Made by a program: the position numbers and the translations under genes. A stretch of 64,000 bases of DNA. Origin: Paenibacillus gorillae (GTDB taxonomy: Bacteria > Bacillota > Bacilli > Paenibacillales > Paenibacillaceae). The stretch spans positions 100,617 through 164,616 of the forward strand of contig NZ_CBVJ010000027.1 in NCBI RefSeq assembly GCF_000513275.1, given 5' to 3'. A model generated the notes under the pieces. That model was not told where the DNA came from and ran no database searches. It was given only the letters and a program-made list of their open reading frames with translations. Below, one piece after another: positions 43,395 to 51,724 of this stretch (position 1 is its first letter; each line of letters starts with the position of its first letter).

Positions 43395-44558
43395 TTGAGT
43401 ATGAAAATTTATATTTTAGCCATTATCAGCTTTTTAGTCGGAACTTCAGAATTCGTAATTTCCGGTATTTTGGATATGTTAGCAAATGATGTAGGCGTGT
43501 CGCTAGCGGCAGCCGGACAACTGATCACTGTCTATTCGCTTGCTTATGCTATAGGTACCCCAATTTTAATTGCAGTAACTGCGAGAATGGATCGAAAAAA
43601 GCTAATGTTATGGGCATTGAGTTTATTCTTCATTGGAAATTTGATTACGGTCTTAACCAGCGGGTACGCTTTACTGCTTGGAGCAAGAATTATACTGGCG
43701 ATAAGCACAGGGGTATTTATGGTTGTTGCCCTGACTGTAGCAGCCAAGCTCGCTCGCCCTGGCAAACAGGGCAGCGCTATTGCTACAGTTCTCCTGGGCT
43801 TTAACCTCGCCCTTATTCTCGGCGTTCCGCTCGGAAGAATCATTGCAGGCTCTTATGATTGGAAAATTATTTTCTCGGGAATTGGACTGCTCAGCTTGCT
43901 CGCAATGATCGTCCTGATGCTTATGATTCCGAAATCGGAAGGAGAGGCGCCTGTTCCGATCCGTCAGCAGCTGGCTTTGTTGAAAAATCCTCGAATCTCT
44001 ATCGCGCTGTCCGTCGGTTTCTTCTGGATATTTGGTTATATGATTCTATACACGTATATCACTCCGTTCCTTCTGACCGTTACGGGCATGAGCGAGCGGA
44101 TGGTCAGCATTGGTTTGTTTGCATTTGGGCTTGCCAGTCTCCTGGGCTCCCAAGTTGGCGGCTACGGTGTAGATAAATGGGGCATTCCCCGCACGATGAT
44201 TGGCAGCTTGATCTTTCACTCCGGTATATTATTTTTACTGACGGCTTTATCCCATTCGACCTTGTTCGTTCTGCCTTTGCTGATGCTATGGTCCTTTTTT
44301 GCTTGGTTCACAGGGCCAGTACAGATGGGCAACTTAATTAGTATGGCTCCTCAAGCTTCGGGTATCATCCTTAGTTTGAACAATTCAATCGTACAGCTGG
44401 GTATGGCAGTAGGGGCTGTAGTTGGAGGTGTCATTGTAGAAAACATGCCGCTTACGGCGGTCGGCTGGTTTGGCGGAATTGGCGTCGCAATTGCAATTAT
44501 CCCGGCTATTTTCTCTTTGTCCATGCGCCGGAAATCTGCATTAGCTGAACAAAAATAA
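43395..44558 (+). CDS. MFS transporter, DHA1/AraJ-like
   Basis: 387 aa with 12 predicted membrane helices. The N-terminus YILAIISFLVGTSEFVISGI is characteristic of the AraJ/YdhP/NepI group, and ARMDRKKLMLWALSLFFIGN is the A-motif loop. The TTG start is preferred over ATG 43401 because GGAG is 9 bases upstream of the TTG. Probably an efflux pump for a sugar-, nucleoside- or drug-like molecule. With the LLM oxidoreductase and the ArsR-type repressor it forms a small inducible detoxification group. Confidence 0.92.
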   Translation: MSMKIYILAIISFLVGTSEFVISGILDMLANDVGVSLAAAGQLITVYSLAYAIGTPILIAVTARMDRKKLMLWALSLFFIGNLITVLTSGYALLLGARIILAISTGVFMVVALTVAAKLARPGKQGSAIATVLLGFNLALILGVPLGRIIAGSYDWKIIFSGIGLLSLLAMIVLMLMIPKSEGEAPVPIRQQLALLKNPRISIALSVGFFWIFGYMILYTYITPFLLTVTGMSERMVSIGLFAFGLASLLGSQVGGYGVDKWGIPRTMIGSLIFHSGILFLLTALSHSTLFVLPLLMLWSFFAWFTGPVQMGNLISMAPQASGIILSLNNSIVQLGMAVGAVVGGVIVENMPLTAVGWFGGIGVAIAIIPAIFSLSMRRKSALAEQK

Positions 44559-44594
44559 GCGTACCCGAGCATCCTTTGGAGGCTTAAAATCGGC

Positions 44595-44612
44595 ATTAGA
44601 TTGTAATCTAAT
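44595..44612. promoter_or_regulatory. Isolated perfect palindrome
   Basis: ATTAGATTGTAATCTAAT has 8-base arms around GT. It lies between the MFS stop and its terminator and has no promoter-like context that I can see. It could be an operator left from a lost promoter. Confidence 0.35.
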
Positions 44613-44632
44613 ACTGCTCAGCAGGTTCTATT

Positions 44633-44676
44633 AAAAATCAGCGTTGCCGGCAAAAGAGGCAGCGCTGATTTTTTTG
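44633..44676 (+). terminator. Terminator after the MFS gene
   Basis: AAAAATCAGCGTTGCC pairs with GGCAGCGCTGATTTTTTT with one bulge, then T-rich sequence. The A-tract on the other arm would let it act in both directions. Confidence 0.85.
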
Positions 44677-44789
44677 CACATAGCTAATCAGCACTTGCCT
44701 ATACCTCTAATGATATTTACTCATAATATACATGGTAACTGCCTAATTGTTGGACTTCATTTGTTAAATAACTCAAGGGAGTTGGATTC

Positions 44790-46136
44790 ATGAAATCCGC
44801 AACAAAACTTACAGGAAGAGTTATTTTCAAAGGAGATCCTGGTTATGATGCTGCACGTAAAAACTGGGACCCCCATACGAATCGCTTTCCTAAAGTTTTT
44901 GTTTTTGCGCAAAAAACACGAGATGTGGCAAATGCAGTCAAGTGGGCTCGTCAGCACAATGTCCCTATCCGGCCAAGAAGCGGAAGGCATGCGCTAGAAG
45001 GTAACCTTTCACAGGTCAATGGCGGCATCGTCATTGATGTAAGTGATATGAAGACCATTAAGCTGAATAAGAAATGTTTAACTGCAACTGTCGGAACGGG
45101 CAATCGTGTGGGACGTATCGTTAGAAGGCTGGCTGATCAAGGTTATATTGCTCCATTCGGTGATAGTCCGTCCGTTGGAATCGGCGGCATTACGCTTGGC
45201 GGCGGTATCGGTCCACTGGCGCGGACGACCGGCTTAATCAGTGATCTTCTGATTGAATTGGAGATGGTGGATGCTAAGGGAAGAGTTATTGTCGCGAATC
45301 GTAAAAAGAACTCAGACCTGCTGTGGGCATCCCGCGGCGGTGGCGGCGGAAACTTTGGGATCTATACGAAATATAAGCTCAAGGTGCTTCGCGCACCGGC
45401 CTTCGCTACTATATTTCGGGTTACCTGGCCATGGGAACAATTCGAGAAGGTGGTCAAAAAGTGGCAGAGATGGGCGCCTTCAGTCGACACCCGATTGGGC
45501 ACTGAATTGAATGTCGGTCCGAAAAAGGGCGGCAATGTCACAATGATCGGGTTGTTTCTAGGTTCAAAAACCGAGGCGGTTCGCTTATTAGAACCGATTA
45601 CAAGCGTTGGTACGCCTACGACGAAAACAATCCGGCAGCTTCCTTATGCGAAAGTGCCGAGAAGCTTCTTATTAGCACCCGATCCGATACTCCCTCAAAA
45701 ATTCAGCAACCAGTTTTCTAGCGGCTTCGGCAGACATCCTTTCCCGGATAAAGCACTAAAAGCAATGCGTACGTTCTTGGAAAAGGCGGAGGGGAATACG
45801 CCGGCAGGATTCTTCTTTCTTAATTGGGGCGGTGCGATAAGCCGTGTTGCGCCGAGAGCAACTGCATTTTACTGGCGTAAAGCTAAGTATTATGTAGAGT
45901 GGAACAGCTCGTGGGTTAAGCAATCCAATGCAGCTCGAAACATCGCATTAGTCCGTCAAACCCGCCGTAAATTGCAGCCGTATATCGTGGGATCGTATAT
46001 CAACGTTCCGGATCAAGGCATTAAAAATTCGGGGCCGGTTTATTACGGTAAAAACTATGCAAGATTGAAGCGAGTAAAGGCGAAGTATGACCCTCAAAAT
46101 GTGTTTAATAATCCGCAGAGCATTCCTCCAGCATAG
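44790..46136 (+). CDS. FAD-linked oxidase, BBE-type (CotQ/YvdP-like)
   Basis: 448 aa. PCMH/VAO-fold FAD domain: PIRPRSGRHALEGNLSQVNG with the His that bonds covalently to FAD, then GDSPSVGIGGITLGGGIGPL and SRGGGGGNFGIYTKYKLKV. The C-terminal berberine-bridge-enzyme motif is YYGKNYARLKRVKAKYDPQN followed by VFNNPQSI. The Cys that makes the second FAD bond in plant BBE is replaced (GIGPLARTTG), so flavin is probably attached once. Similar to spore-coat-associated CotQ of Bacillus. The substrate is probably a sugar or alcohol. ATG with AAGGGAG upstream; monocistronic with a terminator. Confidence 0.9.
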   Translation: MKSATKLTGRVIFKGDPGYDAARKNWDPHTNRFPKVFVFAQKTRDVANAVKWARQHNVPIRPRSGRHALEGNLSQVNGGIVIDVSDMKTIKLNKKCLTATVGTGNRVGRIVRRLADQGYIAPFGDSPSVGIGGITLGGGIGPLARTTGLISDLLIELEMVDAKGRVIVANRKKNSDLLWASRGGGGGNFGIYTKYKLKVLRAPAFATIFRVTWPWEQFEKVVKKWQRWAPSVDTRLGTELNVGPKKGGNVTMIGLFLGSKTEAVRLLEPITSVGTPTTKTIRQLPYAKVPRSFLLAPDPILPQKFSNQFSSGFGRHPFPDKALKAMRTFLEKAEGNTPAGFFFLNWGGAISRVAPRATAFYWRKAKYYVEWNSSWVKQSNAARNIALVRQTRRKLQPYIVGSYINVPDQGIKNSGPVYYGKNYARLKRVKAKYDPQNVFNNPQSIPPA

Positions 46137-46159
46137 AGGCTAAAATAAAGAAATAACAC

Positions 46160-46192
46160 AAAAAGGTGGTTGCTTTCGCAATCACTTTTTTT
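46160..46192 (+). terminator. Terminator after the FAD-linked oxidase
   Basis: AAAAGGTGGTTGC / GCAATCACTTTTTTT with a TTTC loop. Confidence 0.85.
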
Positions 46193-46265
46193 GCTTTTGC
46201 CAACGGACAAGGTATACAATTTATTATAATAGGGTTTTATGAACGAACGTTCGGGAGGACAAGCC

Positions 46266-46733
46266 ATGAATAAGGAAGATCAGGTCATGAAGGGTTTCAG
46301 AGACTTATATAATAAAATCGTTCTGCTTAATAAAGATAAGATGGAAGAAAGTCTGAAGGGCTATAAGCCTTCGGAGGTACATTGCATCGAATATATTGAA
46401 AAAAATGCGGATTCCAATGTGACGAAGCTTGCTGATTCCTTCTACATGACTCGCGGCGCCATAAGTAAACTCACTAAGAAGCTCATTCAAAAAGGACTTA
46501 TTGAAAGCTATCAGAAGCCAGAGAACAAGAAAGAAATTTATTTCAGGCTTACGGAGCAAGGGAAAGTCATTTATAACATTCATGAGGATCTGCACAATGA
46601 ATTTCAAGAACGGGATAAAGTTGTATTTGAGGAAGTAACCGAAAAACAATTTGACACTATGCTAAGCTTCCTAGCGAAGTATAACAGCCATTTGGATGAA
46701 GAAATCAAGAAAGTGGATTTACAAACGGAATAA
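46266..46733 (+). CDS. MarR-family transcriptional regulator
   Basis: 155 aa from ATG 46266 (CGGGAGGA upstream; the ATG at 46239 lacks a ribosome site). The winged helix of MarR is present: YKPSEVHCIEYIEKNADSNV, the recognition helix SFYMTRGAISKLTKKLIQKG, and the wing YQKPENKKEIYFRLTEQGK. It sits directly upstream of an MFS drug exporter whose promoter is bracketed by two near-identical direct repeats, so it is the likely repressor of that exporter. Confidence 0.92.
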   Translation: MNKEDQVMKGFRDLYNKIVLLNKDKMEESLKGYKPSEVHCIEYIEKNADSNVTKLADSFYMTRGAISKLTKKLIQKGLIESYQKPENKKEIYFRLTEQGKVIYNIHEDLHNEFQERDKVVFEEVTEKQFDTMLSFLAKYNSHLDEEIKKVDLQTE

Positions 46734-46757
46734 ATGGATAGGATCAGATAGAACGCT

Positions 46758-46794
46758 AGGCAGCACAATCTTTATTAGAGGGGCTGCCTTTTTA
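46758..46794 (+). terminator. Terminator after the marR-type gene
   Basis: AGGCAGC and GCTGCCT arms with an 18-base loop, then TTTTT. Confidence 0.8.
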
Positions 46795-46802
46795 GTATCG
46801 TT

Positions 46803-46860
46803 ATTTTGTTGACAAGGAAACAAATTGGGTATAATATTTTGTTGACTAGGAAACTAAATT
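46803..46860 (+). promoter_or_regulatory. MFS promoter bracketed by repeated operator-like sites
   Basis: ATTTTGTTGACAAGGAAAC (46803) and ATTTTGTTGACTAGGAAAC (46836) repeat 33 bases apart. TTGACA 46809-46814 and TATAAT 46830-46835 form a promoter with short 15-base spacing inside the first repeat and gap. Each repeat carries the weakly palindromic GTTTCC/GGAAAC-type box common at MarR targets. Binding here would block the promoter. Confidence 0.7.
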
Positions 46861-46877
46861 AACAGGAGAGAATCATT

Positions 46878-48131
46878 ATGTCCATCTTAAACTCGAATCA
46901 TAACACCAATCAAACCGTTGATAAACACGCTTTGCTATTTGGTCTAATTTCAGTATTTCTATGCGGGATAGGCTTCAGCATCATAACACCTGTCGTCCCA
47001 TTTCTAGTACAGCCTTATACAAGCAATCCGGCAGAGCAGGCTATTGCGGTTACATTGCTGACCTCTATTTATGCAGTATGCATGTTTATTGCAGCCCCTG
47101 CACTTGGAGCGTTGAGCGATAAATATGGCCGGAGGCCATTGCTTTTGATCTGTCTCACAGGTTCGGCAATCGGTTATTTTGTCTGCGGGATAGGAGGAGC
47201 TATATGGATACTATTTGCCGGCCGTATAATTGAAGGTATAACAGGCGGGAGTATAAGTACGATCTTCGCTTATTTTGCAGATATTATTCCTGCTGAACAG
47301 AGAACCAAATACTTTGGATGGGTGAGTGCGGTGGCCGGTCTAGGCAGCATAATTGGCCCAACGCTAGGAGGAATGCTTACCAAGTTTGGTTATTCAGCCC
47401 CCATGTACTTTGGAGCGGTCATTACTTTAATGAATGTTGTGTACGGGTACTTTTTTATGCCAGAGAGTCTTAACAAGAACAATCGACTAAGTGAGATTCG
47501 CTTCGTAAGACTAAATCCATTTGCACAGCTCGCAAACCTGCTTTCCATGAAAAATATAAATCGGCTGCTTATCGCAGCTTTCTTGCTATGGATACCTAAT
47601 GGAGCTTTACAAGCCGTTTTCTCACAATTTACAGTGGATCTTTTCAATTGGAAGCCTGTACTGATCGGACTTATGTTCTCGATTATGGGATTTCAAGACA
47701 TTCTTTCACAGGCGTTCATTATGCCGAAGTTATTGTTAAAGCTTAAAGACAAACAGATCGCGATTGTTGGCATGGTTTCGGAGATATTAGGCTATTGTCT
47801 AATTGCCCTGTCTGCATTGTTTGCATTCTATCCTCTATTAATTGCGGGTATGTTTTTATTCGGCTTCGGTGATTCGATCTTTGGGCCTTCGTTCAATGGG
47901 ATGCTTTCCAAATCTGTCGATGCCAGTGAACAAGGAAGGATACAAGGCGGCAGCCAATCGATTCAGGCTTTAGCAAGGATAATTGGGCCTGTAATCGGAG
48001 GTCAAATCTATATAGCGATTGGCCATGCTGCACCTGCTTTTATGGGGATGATCCTTATCGCAGCCGCAATAGCTGTTTTGTATAATGGGATGCCTATGAA
48101 TAAAGCCCATATTAATTCGGCAGCAAATTGA
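46878..48131 (+). CDS. MFS drug transporter, DHA1/TetA-like
   Basis: 417 aa, 12 membrane helices. Motif A is GALSDKYGRRPLLLICLTGS between helices 2 and 3, and motif C-like glycines are in AVAGLGSIIGPTLGGMLTKF, both typical of DHA1 antiporters including TetA. ATG with ACAGGAGAG upstream. Probably exports a hydrophobic drug with proton exchange, under control of the MarR-type protein at 46266. The substrate cannot be inferred. Confidence 0.93.
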   Translation: MSILNSNHNTNQTVDKHALLFGLISVFLCGIGFSIITPVVPFLVQPYTSNPAEQAIAVTLLTSIYAVCMFIAAPALGALSDKYGRRPLLLICLTGSAIGYFVCGIGGAIWILFAGRIIEGITGGSISTIFAYFADIIPAEQRTKYFGWVSAVAGLGSIIGPTLGGMLTKFGYSAPMYFGAVITLMNVVYGYFFMPESLNKNNRLSEIRFVRLNPFAQLANLLSMKNINRLLIAAFLLWIPNGALQAVFSQFTVDLFNWKPVLIGLMFSIMGFQDILSQAFIMPKLLLKLKDKQIAIVGMVSEILGYCLIALSALFAFYPLLIAGMFLFGFGDSIFGPSFNGMLSKSVDASEQGRIQGGSQSIQALARIIGPVIGGQIYIAIGHAAPAFMGMILIAAAIAVLYNGMPMNKAHINSAAN

Positions 48132-48148
48132 TGGTATGATTTATTAGA

Positions 48149-48291
48149 CGATACGGATGACGTCTTTAAGCACTTTTTCCTATGAGGATGTCACAAGGTT
48201 TATGGATATATCTCCATGTAAAGATCGAGAAGAGGCTGAAGAAATCATAAGATTTCATATCGAAGATACGGGCTGCCGCTGGGGAATATAA
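48149..48291 (+). pseudogene. GNAT acetyltransferase N-terminal fragment
   Basis: Reading 48149 onward gives DDTDDVFKHFFL then a stop. The frame that opens next gives YEDVTRFMDISPCKDREEAE and continues to IIRFHIEDTGCRWGI before a stop at 48289. Together this is the start of a RimJ/RimL-like GNAT domain (...YEDVTRFMDI...EEAEEII...) with one frameshift and everything after the second strand missing. Confidence 0.65.
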
Positions 48292-48324
48292 ATTGTTGAA
48301 ATGAACAACAAGAGATTAGAGAAA

Positions 48325-48348
48325 GGGCCATCCTGCGGAGGATGGCCC
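48325..48348. terminator. Perfect hairpin between convergent units
   Basis: GGGCCATCC / GGATGGCCC with a 6-base loop, downstream of the minus-strand mgtC gene and of the MFS unit. The T-runs beside it are weak, so termination is only probable. Confidence 0.5.
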
Positions 48349-48412
48349 AGATACTATTTTATAGACAGTGCAGAAAGCCTTATGAATACGCTCATCTCTG
48401 CCCGATCATATA

Positions 48413-49078
48413 TTAATGAATTTCAACCGAAATGACGGAATTCAGATTTTGAATGATCGTGAGCAGTTGTTCCCGCCCATAGGAGCGAGGAAGGCGAATA
48501 GACATCTCAAGCTCGATTTCGCCGCTTTCCTTGATACTGCTCTCGGCGTGAAAGGAGAGAATCGTAATATTTTCAGCTTTAATCAGCTGTTGAATATGGA
48601 GCATCGCGTCGGGCTCATCTTGGATACGTATGAGAAGCTGGTCAGTCTTCGGGGCAGCTAAGGAATAGAATCTGCCGTGCAGCACAATTTGAGCGAGTAC
48701 GATAATGAGCGTGACACCTCCGCCTACCCAATACAAGCCAGATCCCACCGCCATCCCCACGCCAGCAGTAGCCCAGATGCCAGCAGCAGTTGTCAGACCT
48801 TTTACCGTTTGACGCTGCATGAATATCATACCGGCGCCCAGGAACCCGACACCGCTAACTACCTGTGCAGCGATCCGGGAGGGGTCGAGGGACAGGTTAT
48901 CCCAATGGAGCTGATCCATGAAGCCGTATTTGGAGACGACCATCATAAGTGATGCGCCTACAGCAACTACAAAGTGAGTACGTATCCCGGCCTCTTTCAT
49001 CCTGTTCTTACGTTCATATCCAATCAGTGCGCCGCATAGCCCAGCTATGACAACACGTAACAAATAAATAAGTTCCAT
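48413..49078 (-). CDS. MgtC/SapB-family membrane protein
   Basis: 221 aa. The N-terminal membrane domain has the MgtC signature GLCGALIGYERKNRMKEAGI RTH, then VSGVGFLGAGMIFMQRQTVK and GLTTAAGIWATAGVGMAVGS. The C-terminal 85 residues form the ACT-like soluble domain (IRIQDEPDAMLHIQQLIKAE). The family is linked to growth at low magnesium and to control of ATP synthase in other bacteria. Monocistronic. The ~290 bases upstream hold a short GATCGATCGATC run near its presumed promoter. Confidence 0.92.
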   Translation of the reverse strand: MELIYLLRVVIAGLCGALIGYERKNRMKEAGIRTHFVVAVGASLMMVVSKYGFMDQLHWDNLSLDPSRIAAQVVSGVGFLGAGMIFMQRQTVKGLTTAAGIWATAGVGMAVGSGLYWVGGGVTLIIVLAQIVLHGRFYSLAAPKTDQLLIRIQDEPDAMLHIQQLIKAENITILSFHAESSIKESGEIELEMSIRLPRSYGREQLLTIIQNLNSVISVEIH

Positions 49079-49365
49079 TATCTAAACACCTTTCTTTCTA
49101 TTCCATTAAAATAAACAGTTTATTCCGATTTGAAACATTGTTGCCCATTTTTTTGATGATTTCAGTTTTTTCTTTGGTAAACTGTAACTTTCAGTTGATG
49201 AATTATTTTTAACAACCACTCATGGATTGTGGTTTCTAGCAAAATTGACTTTGATCGATCGATCGTTCGATTATCTCTTAGTTCATGAAAAATAAAGCTG
49301 ATAATAAGGCAGTTTCGAAAAGCTAATATGAAATTATTCCAACTATATTATAAACAGTAAAATTT

Positions 49366-49799
49366 ATTCCATTTGGGGTTGTTATTCTACTACTGTATCG
49401 CCAGCGGCTTAGTTCGATTAATACTCTTTTTTGTTCTGTCGATTACAATTGTTGAAACTTTACAAATGATCACTCGCTTGGGTGCCTTTGATATTGACGA
49501 TATCATCATTAATACAATGGGAGCAGCGGTAGGATTCTGGGCACAACGATTCGTAACCCGTAACCGTGATACATTTAAAGGGTTCGTGAAAATTGTATTA
49601 ACATCAGTTGTACTTGCGATTGGAGTCATTGTCATTATTGGCGGCATCAATGAATATTTGACAAAAGGAGGCGGCGAAGTCGCGGCCTTGGAATGATGAT
49701 CAAAACCCGCTTACGAATGCTGTGATGTGGGATGTTACGATTACCGAGGCAAACATAGGGCAACAGTTGATAAAAAATATTAAAGGAATATTTAAATAG
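49366..49799 (+). pseudogene. VanZ-family fragment with frameshifts
   Basis: 49366 on reads IPFGVVILLLYRQRLSS in one frame. The next frame (49427 on) gives the conserved VanZ segment FFVLSITIVETLQMITRLGA followed by FDIDDIIINTMGAAVGFW and stops at 49696. A third frame then gives NDDQNPLTNAVMWDVTITEA and stops at 49799. The N-terminal helices are missing. VanZ-like proteins are membrane proteins, and the teicoplanin-resistance VanZ is the namesake. With two shifts and no start it is not functional. Confidence 0.7.
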
Positions 49800-49854
49800 T
49801 ATATGAAGCCCCAGGCTATGGGAAACCTTGACGCCTAATGGTTGCGTAGAAGAG

Positions 49855-49900
49855 AAAAAATGAGCTGGAATGCTATCAAAGCAAAAACAGCTCATTTTTT
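49855..49900 (+). terminator. Terminator after the VanZ fragment
   Basis: AAAAAATGAGCTG / CAGCTCATTTTTT, a perfect 13-base inverted repeat with a 20-base loop and T-run. Confidence 0.85.
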
Positions 49901-50214
49901 CGGTAGGTGCGACCGTCTATCCTCGATTGGATGGGTCGGAGGGCTAGTCGTATTGCTTGCAACTATATTTGCAGTCATTTCGATTGTTCTAAATCAGATA
50001 CAGAAAGCAGTAACCGAACAATTTATGAGCGTCTAAAAAGATGGGCGAAGAATGGCAGCCGAACAGAATTTGAGGATTCGGTTGCCTTGTTCCATTTCCA
50101 ATAATGTTGCAAATACAATAAAAATATAATATACTCACTTCGTTGTATTTGCAACAAAACAGATGATCAAAGCGATTTTAATATAAGTTATAGAAGAATA
50201 GGAAGTGACTTTAA
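49901..50214. other. Intergenic stretch with hairpins, no convincing gene
   Basis: Contains the 3' part of a doubtful 58-64-codon frame (one hydrophobic segment, ending 50036), a second hairpin GGCAGCCGAA / TTCGGTTGCC (50054-50086), and the long inverted repeat at 50105-50156. Confidence 0.5.
50105..50156. repeat. Perfect 14-bp inverted repeat around a TATAAT
   Basis: TGTTGCAAATACAA (50105-50118) and TTGTATTTGCAACA (50143-50156) are exact complements around 24 AT-rich bases that include TATAAT (50125-50130). It lies 58 bases before the acetyltransferase pseudogene and looks like an operator pair or cruciform over a promoter rather than a terminator. Confidence 0.75.
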
Positions 50215-50685
50215 ATGAAACACATTAAAATTGTAGAATGGGATGAGAAGTATCACAGCAGTTTTATTAATCTCTCTATAGAATGGCTTGAAAAGTATGT
50301 TTCTGTGGAAGAAGCCGATTTGCAAATATTGAATGACCCGCAAGGACAGATTTTAGATAATGGGGGTACTATCTTTTTTGCTATATCGGAATCAGATGCA
50401 GTAGGAACGGCCGCCATGATTTAAATTGACGATACTACCTTTGAATTAGCGAAATTAGCTGTGAAAGAAGAATACAAAGGTCATAAAATTGGCAAACAAT
50501 TGATGGACGTCTGTATTCACTATGCTAGAGCTAACAGTGCCAACAAAATTATTCTCTTTACGAATCATAAATTAGTCCCAGCTATACATTTGTATGAGAA
50601 ATATGGCTTCCATCAAGTAGTGCTTACTAACAACAAGTATATGGAAGCTGATATAAAAATGGAGCTATTCCTCACTCAGCAATAA
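50215..50685 (+). pseudogene. GNAT N-acetyltransferase broken by one in-frame stop
   Basis: The frame is continuous from ATG 50215 to 50685 except for TAA at 50422-50424. Part one ends GTIFFAISESDAVGTAAMI and part two continues IDDTTFELAKLAVKEEYKGH, KIGKQLMD, with the acetyl-CoA-binding Q/RxxGxG/A analogue EYKGHKIGK. Later YEKYGFHQV is the usual GNAT ending. A Lys codon AAA changed to TAA would explain it. The full protein would be 156 aa, normal for the family. It is a recent nonsense mutation, a base-calling error, or readthrough. It converges with and overlaps the 3' end of the minus-strand gene at 50665 by 21 bases. Confidence 0.85.
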
Positions 50686-51594
50686 CAGCCGTTCCAGTCC
50701 GACGCCGCTAATTAAACAGCGCTCCTTTTTGCTGCCGAGCATTTGATTCATCCAATCAACAAATCCGCCATCGCCTATTTCTATTTTTTCATGTTCGTTT
50801 TCCATATAAATTTTAAAGTTGATGCCTTGGTAATACTTATTGTCTTCGTTGTCATAGTCAAAAGTAATCGTGGTGTCAGGAAGCATTGTTTGTACAACTT
50901 CAGTCATTCGTGCAAAGAAGCCATCTCCGTCTGTATACCCGCCTCTTTTTCGCAAGACAATGGATAGATTTGCGTTGTAATGTTCTCGGATTAACTCTTT
51001 ATAGAACAGAAAGTGCTTTGTAATCAGTTCTATCTCACAGTTGTATGAACCATTATCTTTGCCTGAGGATACCATGCAGAATAAGCCGAAATGAGCAGTA
51101 AAACCGCTCCCGGAAAATGCCTGTGCTCGGACAACTCTCGCAGTTGCAGCATAGTGCACGGCAGGAACATTATTTACTGTCCCGCTCTTCAGCTTGTCTG
51201 CTATAATAATGGCCAGCATGTTGGAGGGATCAGAAAGGGTTTCCGTTCCGCGTAATCCACTTACCACATTATATTGGTCTACACATCCAAAAATGCTGCA
51301 GCTTCCAAGAGGCGCTGACGGTGAAAGCAGAACCGTTTCTATATCCATTTCTTTAGCTGCAGTTAATAACTGTGCTTCAAGAGCATGGAATCGGGCTGGA
51401 TTCAAGTCGCTAGGGATAGAAAACCGGTTGGATCGGAATGTCTTTAAGAGATCCGCTGGAATAGTCTTTTCCGTTTGTTTTTCAAAAAGCTCTAGCAGCA
51501 GAGAATTTAAATCCGCATTTGACAAAGAAAGCAGTTTATTTAATAATTCTGGATCGCCAGTCTGGTTCAAAATCCTGTTTAGGATTGGGTTCAT
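50665..51594 (-). CDS. Class II aminoacyl-tRNA synthetase-like protein (HisZ/HisS-type fold)
   Basis: 309 aa from ATG 51594 (GAGGTGG upstream; an in-frame GTG 9 bases earlier is less likely). No domain is given by a clear catalytic set, but the second half has the class II pattern: FDYDNEDNKYYQGINFKIYM corresponds to the YYTGxxFE strand of HisRS/HisZ, IEIGDGGFVDWMNQMLG to the G-GRYD loop, and SGVGLERLLLL to motif 3. The N-terminal 90 residues are helical. It lacks an anticodon-binding domain, so it may act on a free amino acid or as a regulatory subunit, as HisZ does. Not next to his genes. I infer the fold only; activity is unknown. Confidence 0.6.
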   Translation of the reverse strand: MNPILNRILNQTGDPELLNKLLSLSNADLNSLLLELFEKQTEKTIPADLLKTFRSNRFSIPSDLNPARFHALEAQLLTAAKEMDIETVLLSPSAPLGSCSIFGCVDQYNVVSGLRGTETLSDPSNMLAIIIADKLKSGTVNNVPAVHYAATARVVRAQAFSGSGFTAHFGLFCMVSSGKDNGSYNCEIELITKHFLFYKELIREHYNANLSIVLRKRGGYTDGDGFFARMTEVVQTMLPDTTITFDYDNEDNKYYQGINFKIYMENEHEKIEIGDGGFVDWMNQMLGSKKERCLISGVGLERLLLLSEE

Positions 51595-51724
51595 GCAAAC
51601 CACCTCATCGTAATATATTTTTGTATTTCTAATTATAGGTGATATAAGAAATTATGTGAAATATTCTCTCGCAAACAGCAATTCATGTTATTTTATAAAA
51701 ACCATATAAGATGAGGGAGCGGTA

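Noticed and set aside
49254..49274. GATCGATCGATCGTTCGAT run
   Set aside because: A short simple repeat without further copies; noted only as part of the mgtC upstream region.
49842..50036. 64-aa ORF with one hydrophobic segment
   Set aside because: Its start region is one arm of the terminator at 49855-49900, and there is no Shine-Dalgarno sequence; I list the stretch as intergenic.
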